Shown piece after piece: positions 1-4,921 of a stretch of 6,875 bases of DNA (its first letter is position 1; each line of letters starts with the position of its first letter). The translations under genes and the position numbers were made by a program. The notes beneath the pieces were generated by a model. It did not search any database, was not told the origin of the DNA, and saw nothing but the letters and a program-made list of their open reading frames with translations. The stretch is from an uncultured Nitrospinaceae bacterium (GTDB lineage Bacteria; Nitrospinota; Nitrospinia; Nitrospinales; VA-1): the NCBI GenBank assembly GCA_938073925.1, contig CALJGH010000127.1, positions 1-6,875 of the forward strand, in the 5' to 3' direction.

Positions 1-258
1 TACGGTAATAGATTCTTTATTTTGAATGGCACGAATCACCCGCTTCACCGCCTTATCCATACCAGCCATCAGAAAAGGGTCGTGCAACTGTGACAAGTCC
101 GACTTTAGATAAAGTGTTGCCTCTTTTGCAGTCATAACACCGCGATTGACCAGCAACACCGCAACGGTTGTGGGGATATTTAGCTCTTTGACTAAAACCA
201 AAGCTTTATCATGAGACACCTCGGCGAGGCACCATTTTTTCTTTAAAAATGAAAGCAT
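1..258 (-). CDS. recJ: RecJ single-stranded-DNA exonuclease, N-terminal fragment (cut by window edge)
   Basis: RecJ is a 5'-to-3' exonuclease on single-stranded DNA that acts in recombination and repair in the cytoplasm. I translated the 86 codons visible here. From about residue 26 they read like a RecJ N-terminus: ELNIPTTVAVLLVNRG, then a TAKEA motif, then LHDPFLMAGMDKAVKRV and IRAIQNKESITV. In the family this stretch comes immediately before the first DHH-domain motif (GDYDVDG-like). That motif, the catalytic domains and the C-terminus lie beyond base 1, so catalytic residues cannot be checked. The gene starts at an ATG 7 nt after the rnhB stop and is almost certainly co-transcribed with rnhB. 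No Shine-Dalgarno (SD) sequence is visible in that short gap, so coupling to rnhB translation is likely. Identification rests on N-terminal pattern recognition, but the match is distinctive. Confidence 0.85.
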   Translation of the reverse strand, partial: MLSFLKKKWCLAEVSHDKALVLVKELNIPTTVAVLLVNRGVMTAKEATLYLKSDLSQLHDPFLMAGMDKAVKRVIRAIQNKESITV

Positions 259-265
259 AGATAAT

Positions 266-874
266 TTATTGGTTTATGAATTCTGAAACACCTTTGAAAG
301 TACTGCGGTGAATCGGGCAAGGGCCGTGCTCTTCAATAAGATCTCGGTGTAATTTTGTGCCATACCCTTTATGACGATGAAACTCATATTGCGGATAAAG
401 CTTGTGGTAATCTTTCATAACCCGATCACGAGTGACTTTGGCAAGAATAGATGCGGCGGCGATAGACAAGCTTTTAGAATCGCCTTTTACAACTGCCCAC
501 TGATCCAGAGTAGAATCTATTTTCTGGTTACCATCGATGAGCAACAGATCTGGAACCGTTTGCAACTGCTCCACCGCTTGTTTCATCGCCAATAGAGACG
601 CTTGTAAGATGTTGATTTTATCGATCACTTCGCGATCGACGATGGCCACACCATAAGCAACAGCCTCGGCCTGAATTTGCGGGAACAGTTCTTCACGTTT
701 TTTTGGAGAAAGTTTTTTCGAATCGTCCAGACCCGCAATATCGATCTTGGCAGGGAAAATTACAGCGGCGGCAACCACAGGGCCTGCAAGAGGTCCTCGT
801 CCTGCTTCATCGACCCCGGCAATATTTCCATAACCTTTAGCAACTGCTTTAGCCTCATACTCTAATAGGTCCAT
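266..874 (-). CDS. rnhB: Ribonuclease HII
   Basis: RNase HII cleaves the RNA strand of RNA-DNA hybrids and nicks at single ribonucleotides misincorporated in DNA, starting ribonucleotide excision repair. The 202-aa product is of normal family length. The signature GVDEAGRGPLAGPVVAAAVI spans residues 20-39 and carries catalytic D22 and E23. The other two metal-binding acids are D114 (in LLIDGNQ) and D132 (in GDSKSLSIAAASILAKVTRD). These match E. coli D16, E17, D108 and D126 with a constant offset of six. The conserved HRHKGYGTKLH motif lies at about 166-176. The ATG start gives the usual short lead-in before the first motif. In many bacteria rnhB directly follows rplS. Here an opposite-strand protease gene separates them, so rnhB needs its own promoter in the divergent spacer. 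recJ follows 7 nt downstream. No SD is visible at the start. Confidence 0.97.
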   Translation of the reverse strand: MDLLEYEAKAVAKGYGNIAGVDEAGRGPLAGPVVAAAVIFPAKIDIAGLDDSKKLSPKKREELFPQIQAEAVAYGVAIVDREVIDKINILQASLLAMKQAVEQLQTVPDLLLIDGNQKIDSTLDQWAVVKGDSKSLSIAAASILAKVTRDRVMKDYHKLYPQYEFHRHKGYGTKLHRDLIEEHGPCPIHRSTFKGVSEFINQ

Positions 875-880
875 CGCTGA

Positions 881-909
881 AGCATAATGTATCCCTATCC
901 AGCAAGCAA
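881..909 (-). promoter_or_regulatory. Candidate rnhB-recJ promoter with a very short or absent leader
   Basis: On the minus strand a TTGCTT (904-909) is separated by 17 nt from TATGCT (881-886), which matches the sigma70 -10 consensus at 4 of 6 positions. The -35 matches at only 3 of 6. The -10 ends 6 nt before the rnhB ATG, which would put transcription start at or next to the start codon. A second possible -10, TACATT at 886-891, would give a leader of about 5 nt. A TATAAA further upstream, near 952-957, could also serve but lacks a -35. This is the only non-coding space from which rnhB can be transcribed without reading through the antisense M48 gene, so some promoter must be here; which element is used is uncertain. 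Confidence 0.35.
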
Positions 910-929
910 CTCACTCTTCAAAGGGTGGG

Positions 930-958
930 TTGAAATAATGCATAGAGGCTTTTATAAT
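930..958 (+). promoter_or_regulatory. Sigma70 promoter for the M48 protease gene, predicted leaderless
   Basis: TTGAAA (930-935) is followed after exactly 17 nt by a perfect TATAAT (953-958). This is close to the full housekeeping consensus. The normal distance from -10 to +1 places transcription start at about base 965, which is the A of the M48 ATG. The sequence directly before the ATG (AATTAATTT) contains no SD. The mRNA is therefore predicted to be leaderless or nearly so. Confidence 0.75.
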
Positions 959-964
959 TAATTT

Positions 965-1831
965 ATGCAAAAATATCTTCTTTTCATCATTTTGACGGTC
1001 TTTATCACTACTGCTTGCTCCACGACACCTGTTTCCAACCGATCTGTTTTGATCCTTATCCCTCAGTCGCAGGAAATTTCATTGGGAAAGCAATCGTACG
1101 ATCAGATATTAAAAGAGGAAACGGAATCGGAAGACGCGCAATTGAATCAGATCGTCAGCAGAGTGGGTCAGAGAATTGTTGCCGTGAGCGACATGCCAAA
1201 GCTGGAATGGGAATTCAAGCTGATCGAGTCTGAAAAGAAAAACGCCTTCGCCTTGCCCGGTGGCAAAGTGGCAATCTATAAAGGTCTTCTTGCAGTTGCG
1301 AAAAACGAAGCCGGATTGGCCACCATAATGAGTCACGAAATTGCGCATGTCATAGCTCGCCACGGGGCGCAACGAATGACACAGCAAATGTTATTACAAG
1401 GGGCAATGCTTGGGGCGGGTTTGAGCATGAAAAACAATACGCAAAGAAATATTATTCTTTCTGCTCTTGGTGTCGGTGTTCTTTATGGATTTACCCTACC
1501 ATTCAGCCGTTCTCACGAAAGTGAAGCTGATCAGATCGGCCTACTCTATATGTCCAGGGCGGGTTACGATCCGAACGAAGCACTCCAATTCTGGCAGAGG
1601 TTCAGTCAGGTAAAAGGAGGCAAAGCTCCACCGGAGTGGGCTTCCACTCATCCTGCGGATGCAACACGGATGCAGGGGCTCAGGAATTATCTATCGCGTG
1701 CAAAATACGACTACCAGAATGTAAAAACGAAATACGGACTCGGGCAAACATTTAATTTACCAAAATCAAAGCCATCTCCCGAAAAGCCTAAACCTGTGTC
1801 CGGAGTGTCCGTAGAAGCCCTCACTCCCTAA
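965..1831 (+). CDS. M48-family zinc metalloprotease, predicted periplasmic lipoprotein (LoiP/Oma1-like)
   Basis: Members of this family (E. coli LoiP, BepA and YcaL; mitochondrial Oma1) degrade misfolded envelope proteins. The 288-aa product opens with a lipoprotein-type signal: K3, a hydrophobic run at about 4-16, and a lipobox-like ITTAC with candidate lipidated C18. The lipobox is imperfect because residue -3 is Thr. The catalytic motif HEIAH lies at 124-128, inside SHEIAHVIARHGAQR. The distal motif HESEAD (184-189) supplies the expected third zinc ligand E185 and conserved D189. A THP motif with H229, typical of the M48 subgroup near BepA and LoiP, follows. There is no TPR domain, unlike BepA. 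The C-terminus (about 265-288) is a Pro/Lys/Ser-rich, probably disordered tail. The gene is oriented against its neighbours and sits where rplS normally runs into rnhB. The signal peptide supports the ATG chosen even though it lacks an SD. The substrate is unknown, so no gene symbol is given. Confidence 0.93.
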   Translation: MQKYLLFIILTVFITTACSTTPVSNRSVLILIPQSQEISLGKQSYDQILKEETESEDAQLNQIVSRVGQRIVAVSDMPKLEWEFKLIESEKKNAFALPGGKVAIYKGLLAVAKNEAGLATIMSHEIAHVIARHGAQRMTQQMLLQGAMLGAGLSMKNNTQRNIILSALGVGVLYGFTLPFSRSHESEADQIGLLYMSRAGYDPNEALQFWQRFSQVKGGKAPPEWASTHPADATRMQGLRNYLSRAKYDYQNVKTKYGLGQTFNLPKSKPSPEKPKPVSGVSVEALTP

Positions 1832-1978
1832 CGGGAAAAGTAATAGGTCGATAATTTTTTGGATTAAGCTAAAAACTTCTTCAGCTTCTAGAAATAGCTT
1901 TTACCCCAGCCCCCTTTAAAAGAGGGAGGAGCAAATAAAGATAGCTATAGCAAATATTCCAACCAGGCAGGAGCCCAA
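1832..1978. other. Convergent intergenic spacer without a clear terminator
   Basis: This 147-nt gap separates the 3' ends of the M48 gene (+) and rplS (-). I looked for GC-rich hairpins followed by T-runs in both directions. On the plus strand a 4-bp TCCC/GGGA hairpin spans the M48 stop codon, but the nearest T-run (1855-1860) is about 18 nt further on. A weak AAGCT/AGCTT pairing (1866-1887) is also present. On the minus strand nothing resembles an intrinsic terminator. Either termination is Rho-dependent or the two convergent transcripts overlap. Confidence 0.6.
1904..1932. repeat. Candidate short palindromic, REP-like element
   Basis: The segment is C-rich, then TTTAAA, then G-rich. Bases 1912-1917 (CCCTTT) pair with 1921-1926 (AGAGGG) around a 3-nt loop, including one G-T pair. 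It resembles the CCCC(A/T)..CCCCCTTTAAAAGGGGG dispersed repeats found between genes in many bacterial genomes. Only one copy is visible in this window, so repeat status is inference. No T-run follows on either strand, which argues against an intrinsic terminator. Confidence 0.35.
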
Positions 1979-2404
1979 TTAGGAAATGGCTTTAGCAGCT
2001 TTAGCAGCCTTTGCTTTTTTGCCTCGTTTCGGAGTTTTCTTGGCTTTTGATGTAGGTCGGACTGGCTTGAGCTCTTTAAGTCTGGCAGCCTTACCACGCA
2101 GTTCTCTCAGGTAATACAACTTGGCCTGGCGGATTTTTGCGCGTTTGACAACCTCAATTTTTTCTACTCTGGGGGAATGAAACGGAAAAATACGCTCGAC
2201 ACCGATGCCGAATGAAATTTTTCTAACTGTCAGAGTCTTTCGAGCTCCACCGCCACGCATCTTAATAACCACACCTTCGATCATCTGAATACGTTCTTTT
2301 TCACCCTCAACAATACGCATATGCACTTTGACGGTGTCACCGATATGCACATCGGTGACTTCTTTTTTCATTTCCTTCGCTTCTACTCGATCTACTAAAT
2401 TCAT
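1979..2404 (-). CDS. rplS: 50S ribosomal protein L19 with basic C-terminal extension
   Basis: L19 (bL19) sits at the 30S-50S interface of the ribosome. Family hallmarks are easy to see: GDTVKVHMRIVEGEKERIQ at 22-40, FEGVVI-like IEGVVIKMRGGG at 42-53, FGIGVERIFPFHSP at 65-78, and AKLYYLRELRGKAARLKE at 94-111. The core ends near residue 112, which agrees with the usual length of roughly 115. The product continues to 141 aa with a tail containing ten lysines and many alanines (KKAKAAKAAKAIS at the end). The family motif usually written RRGKVRRAK reads KRAKIRQAK here, a mild divergence. An AGGAG lies 8 nt before the ATG. It is the last gene of the cluster, 50 nt after the RNA methyltransferase stop. 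The reading frame is intact and the call is secure; only the tail is unusual. Confidence 0.97.
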   Translation of the reverse strand: MNLVDRVEAKEMKKEVTDVHIGDTVKVHMRIVEGEKERIQMIEGVVIKMRGGGARKTLTVRKISFGIGVERIFPFHSPRVEKIEVVKRAKIRQAKLYYLRELRGKAARLKELKPVRPTSKAKKTPKRGKKAKAAKAAKAIS

Positions 2405-2454
2405 TTACCTCTCTCCTAGGATTGTGCTGAATTATCTTTATTTAAAACTTTTCA

Positions 2455-3042
2455 TTAATCTACCCGTGTTTCCCGGTGGCCCAACAAACGATCAAGAATG
2501 ATCGAAATGGCACCGCGAACCGGCAGATGGTTGAATCCGTTAACGCCTTCAATCGGCAACAAGGCATGATCTGCACTTTGAACTAGGTTTTTTTCCAATC
2601 CCCACCCCGTACCAAAAACCAGTAGAGTCGGATCGCCCTGTTTCAATTCATCTTTTAACGCCGCATAGCCAATACTTTTGGGTGCTTCTTTTGCTCCTGT
2701 CACAACAATGCGGGGCTTCTTTCCGCATTGCTCGGTAATATCTTTAACCGCATCATCCAAGTTGTTTTTCACAACCGTTTTCAATAATGCTTCTTTGCGG
2801 GTCGGGTTATATTCTGCTCCATGGCCCTTCAGCCAATGGCCAACCAACCTCTCAACCAACTCCTGCTGCGTTTTAAGTGGCGTTACAACGTAAAACGTTC
2901 CCACCCCATAAGTTCTGCAAACACGCGATATATCGTGAACATCCAAAGTTGTTACGGATGAAACGACCACTTCCCCGATTTTGTTATAAACGGGAAAATG
3001 AACCAACGCCAAATGAATATTTGTTTTCGATACCTCTGTCAA
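2455..3042 (-). CDS. SPOUT-fold RNA methyltransferase, TM1570-like (between trmD and rplS)
   Basis: The 195-aa product matches the family of small SAM-dependent RNA methyltransferases typified by Thermotoga TM1570, commonly encoded between trmD and rplS. An N-terminal segment LALVHFPVYNKIGEVV (11-26) leads into TTLDVHDISRVCRTYGV (31-47), the substrate-facing half. SPOUT-knot motifs follow: LLVFGTGWGLEKNLV (140-154) and LLPIEGVNGFNHLPVRGA (161-178), which should form the SAM pocket and the trefoil knot. The substrate is not established for the family as far as I know; its position beside trmD suggests tRNA or rRNA. The start is a TTG. It gives an N-terminus just before the first conserved strand, and no ATG or GTG in frame fits; a weak AGG lies 6 nt upstream. 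The trmD stop is 28 nt upstream and rplS starts 50 nt downstream. Confidence 0.88.
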   Translation of the reverse strand: MTEVSKTNIHLALVHFPVYNKIGEVVVSSVTTLDVHDISRVCRTYGVGTFYVVTPLKTQQELVERLVGHWLKGHGAEYNPTRKEALLKTVVKNNLDDAVKDITEQCGKKPRIVVTGAKEAPKSIGYAALKDELKQGDPTLLVFGTGWGLEKNLVQSADHALLPIEGVNGFNHLPVRGAISIILDRLLGHRETRVD

Positions 3043-3070
3043 TGCCGGCCTGTTTACAAATTCTATTTTT

Positions 3071-3772
3071 TTAATTCGACCGTTTTATCTTTTCTAACAG
3101 GTCGGGACGAACGCTTTCTGTCTTTTTCAATGCCTCAGCTTTTTGCCAAGCACGAATTTTTTTAGGATCACCGGAAACCAGAACATCCGGAACCTTGAAT
3201 CCTTTATAATCTCTCGGCCGCGTGAACTGCGGATATTCCAACATCCCCTCAGAGAAAGACTCTTCAACAATGGATGCGGAATCCCCTAAAACACCAGGTA
3301 TTAATCGAGATACCGCCTCAACCAGAACCATTGCTGGAAGTTCTCCACCGGTCAGAACATAATCGCCGATAGAAATTTCCTCGTCGGCAAAATGCAATCG
3401 GACACGATCATCAATGCCTTCGTAACGACCGCAAATAAGAATTAAACTTTCCTGATCAGACAATTCGCTGGCTTTTCCCTGATCGAAAGGTCTGCCACCC
3501 GGCGAAAGTAAAATCGTTTTTGCTTTCGGCACCTCTTTCTTTATCGATTCCAAAGCCCGGACAATAGGTTCTAAATTCATCACCATGCCTACGCCGCCGC
3601 CGAAGGGCGTATCATCCACCTTACGGTGTTTGTTCAGCGTATAATCGCGCAGGTCGTGAACCCGTATATCCAGCAAACCCTTTTCTCGGGCACGTTCAAT
3701 AATGCTGTCACCGAAAGGGGACTCAAACATCCCCGGGAAAATGCTGACAATGTCAAACCGGAGTGTCCTCAA
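3071..3772 (-). CDS. trmD: tRNA (guanine-N1-)-methyltransferase TrmD
   Basis: TrmD methylates N1 of G37 beside the tRNA anticodon using SAM, which prevents +1 frameshifting. I prefer the TTG at 3772-3770, giving 233 aa. It leaves the usual short lead before RFDIVSIFPGMF and has a GAGG 6 nt upstream. The longer in-frame GTG at 3787 has no SD. The start overlaps the rimM stop by 20 nt, so translation is probably coupled. Motifs in the 233-aa numbering: DDTPFGGGVGMVM (about 53-65), LSPGGRPFDQ (89-98), CGRYEGIDDRV (114-124), the SAM-knot GDYVLTGGELP (136-146), and EYPQFTRP. The R154-equivalent of Haemophilus TrmD is present as R156. The position aligned with catalytic D169 is E171 (in VEESF instead of EEDSF), a conservative Asp-to-Glu change. 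Otherwise the enzyme looks intact. Confidence 0.95.
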   Translation of the reverse strand: MRTLRFDIVSIFPGMFESPFGDSIIERAREKGLLDIRVHDLRDYTLNKHRKVDDTPFGGGVGMVMNLEPIVRALESIKKEVPKAKTILLSPGGRPFDQGKASELSDQESLILICGRYEGIDDRVRLHFADEEISIGDYVLTGGELPAMVLVEAVSRLIPGVLGDSASIVEESFSEGMLEYPQFTRPRDYKGFKVPDVLVSGDPKKIRAWQKAEALKKTESVRPDLLEKIKRSN

Positions 3773-4256
3773 ACAATCCCTCAACACAATGAAATATAAG
3801 TTTACCTTCTTCCAGATCGATATTTTGTACTACCGAATCGATCATGGGAACCAACCATTCTTTACCATCCCCACGCACCACATAAACATCGTTACTGCCG
3901 GTCGCTATGATCTCTTCTATAACACCGTAATATTTTCCGGTATCGTCAAATGCTTTTAGCCCTTCAATTTCGAAGCGATAATACTCGCCCTCGGGCAACG
4001 ACTCAAAATCTTCTTTGGCGACCAGAACTTCCTGGCCTGATAAACTTTGTGCGGCTTCGATGCTGTCGACACCCTCGAACTTAACAATAAAAGGTGACTT
4101 GACACCACGAACAGACTTAATCTTGAATGTCGTCTCACCTAAACGAATCTGCTGATCTTTTTGCACGACAAGATCGTCCTGATCGGCAGGGAAAAATTTC
4201 AATTCCCCTTTTAGACCATGAGTGCGGGTTACTCTGCCTACCGGAATCCAGTCCAT
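3753..4256 (-). CDS. rimM: Ribosome maturation factor RimM
   Basis: RimM binds ribosomal protein S19 and helps mature the head of the 30S subunit. The 167-aa product is of normal length and has both domains. The N-terminal RimM barrel begins with VGRVTRTHGLKGELKF at 6-21. The linker LPEGEYYRFEIEGL lies at about 87-100. The PRC-like C-terminal domain carries GVIEEIIATGSNDVYVV at about 110-126 and GKEWLVPMIDSVVQNID at about 130-146. The ATG lies only 2 nt after the khpA stop and has no good SD, so translation most likely depends on ribosomes finishing khpA. The 3' end overlaps the start of trmD. Close packing of khpA, rimM and trmD is standard for this operon. Confidence 0.95.
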   Translation of the reverse strand: MDWIPVGRVTRTHGLKGELKFFPADQDDLVVQKDQQIRLGETTFKIKSVRGVKSPFIVKFEGVDSIEAAQSLSGQEVLVAKEDFESLPEGEYYRFEIEGLKAFDDTGKYYGVIEEIIATGSNDVYVVRGDGKEWLVPMIDSVVQNIDLEEGKLIFHCVEGLFEDTPV

Positions 4257-4258
4257 AT

Positions 4259-4489
4259 TTATTCAAGAATTTCGAGCACAGCCCGTTGTTTCAACTTGGT
4301 CGCCGTTGCGTTCAAAATAGTGCGGATGGCGTGGGCTGTTTTCCCCTGCTTCCCAATCACTTTCCCCAGATCTTCTTTAGCAACCTTCAATTCCAGGACC
4401 GTTGTTTTATCCCCTTTTACTTCTTTCACATCCACTTCATCGGGCTTATCTACCAGCGACTTCGCAATCATCAATATGAGATCCTTCAT
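4259..4489 (-). CDS. khpA: Small KH-domain RNA-binding protein KhpA
   Basis: KhpA is a single KH-domain protein that in other bacteria binds RNA with its partner KhpB (Jag) and affects cell division and RNA stability. The partner gene is not in this window. The 76-aa product has the KH core LGKVIGKQGKTAHAIRTIL at 41-59, with the GxxG loop GKQG at 46-49. It is preceded by the usual MKDLILMIAKSLVDKPDEV opening. I chose the ATG at 4489 because AAGGAG lies 6 nt upstream and the protein then begins as the family does. A longer in-frame TTG start at 4522 would place the SD inside the coding region. A stretch complementary to this SD lies about 25 nt upstream and may mask it. The gene sits 99 nt after rpsP and 2 nt before rimM. 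Confidence 0.94.
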   Translation of the reverse strand: MKDLILMIAKSLVDKPDEVDVKEVKGDKTTVLELKVAKEDLGKVIGKQGKTAHAIRTILNATATKLKQRAVLEILE

Positions 4490-4495
4490 GTAACT

Positions 4496-4532
4496 CTCCT
4501 TACTTGCGGAAAAACGGTCCAACTAAAAGGAG
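4496..4532 (-). promoter_or_regulatory. Possible SD-masking helix ahead of khpA
   Basis: On the minus strand CTCCTT (4532-4527) is perfectly complementary to the khpA ribosome-binding site AAGGAG (4501-4496), with a loop of about 25 nt. The same upstream tract, CTCCTCCTTTT, resembles the anti-SD end of 16S rRNA. Folding would hide the khpA SD and could tune KhpA relative to S16. A 6-bp helix with a long loop is only moderately stable, so this is a candidate. Confidence 0.3.
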
Positions 4533-4588
4533 GAGCAGCTCAATCTAGAATATTTTTACAAATTGCGATCTAAGCAGAACGAATGGAA

Positions 4589-4834
4589 TTAAACTCCAAC
4601 TCCAGCCTTTTTGAAAAGAGAACCAACAGTTTTGCTAGGCTTCGCACCTTTTTTAATCCATGCTACAGCCTTATCTGCATCCACCTTACAACCATTCTCT
4701 TCCATCATGGGATCATACGTCCCCAAGATTTCGAGAAACCGACCGTCTCTCGGCATTCTGGAATCTGCTGCCACAATTCGGTAAAATGGTTTCTTTTTTG
4801 CTCCTCGTCGAGTTAACCTGATTACTACTGCCAA
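4589..4834 (-). CDS. rpsP: 30S ribosomal protein S16, TTG start
   Basis: S16 (bS16) is an early-assembling protein of the 30S subunit. The 81-aa product matches the family along its length: AVVIRLTRRGAKKKPFYRIV from residue 2, ADSRMPRDGRFLEILGTYDP (about 23-42), and the C-terminal AWIKKGAKPSKTVGSLFKKAG. The start is TTG at 4834-4832. It is fixed by an AAGGAG 6 nt upstream and by the invariant AVVIRL following the initiator. No in-frame ATG is available, and the upstream TTG at 4867 lies inside a hairpin and lacks an SD. A TTG start is unusual for a highly expressed ribosomal protein and may limit initiation. The gene follows ffh after an 87-nt spacer containing a strong two-tier hairpin, and khpA lies 99 nt downstream. 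Confidence 0.96.
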   Translation of the reverse strand: MAVVIRLTRRGAKKKPFYRIVAADSRMPRDGRFLEILGTYDPMMEENGCKVDADKAVAWIKKGAKPSKTVGSLFKKAGVGV

Positions 4835-4857
4835 TGTTTTCTCCTTCGTGAAAATCG

Positions 4858-4895
4858 GTCTTCCCAAAACAGGGTTTCCCTGAGAGGGGGAAGAC
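4858..4895 (-). promoter_or_regulatory. Two-tier hairpin in the rpsP leader (attenuator, processing site or protein-binding leader)
   Basis: Read on the minus strand, an outer perfect 8-bp stem GTCTTCCC/GGGAAGAC (4895-4888 with 4865-4858) encloses an inner perfect 5-bp stem CAGGG-AAA-CCCTG (4882-4870). An asymmetric internal loop separates them, CCTCT on one side and TTTT on the other. The whole element is 38 nt and ends about 10 nt before the rpsP SD. Thirteen base pairs without mismatch are unlikely by chance in an 87-nt spacer. The inner stem followed by TTTT looks like a weak terminator, while the outer stem would bury that T-run, so the two folds may compete. It could set the ffh-to-S16 ratio, be an RNase site, or bind a ribosomal protein. 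The function is inferred. Confidence 0.65.
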
Positions 4896-4921
4896 TCTTG
4901 TAAAATAAAATTATTTCTTCG

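Noticed and set aside
1825..1860. Intrinsic terminator for the M48 gene
   Set aside because: The only compact hairpin (TCCC/GGGA, 4 bp) overlaps the stop codon and the T-run is about 18 nt further away.
3773..3787. GTG start for trmD, 5 codons upstream
   Set aside because: It has no SD and adds residues not typical of TrmD. The TTG at 3772 has GAGG at good spacing.
4490..4522. Longer KhpA starting at TTG 4522
   Set aside because: The AAGGAG plus ATG at 4489 is a far better start and the added residues do not look like the family.
4127..4573. 148-codon open frame on the plus strand
   Set aside because: It is antisense to rimM, khpA and their spacer, with composition explained by those genes and no recognisable protein features.
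4835..4867. Longer S16 starting at TTG 4867
   Set aside because: It would place the SD and part of the hairpin inside the coding sequence and add 11 residues before the invariant AVVIRL.
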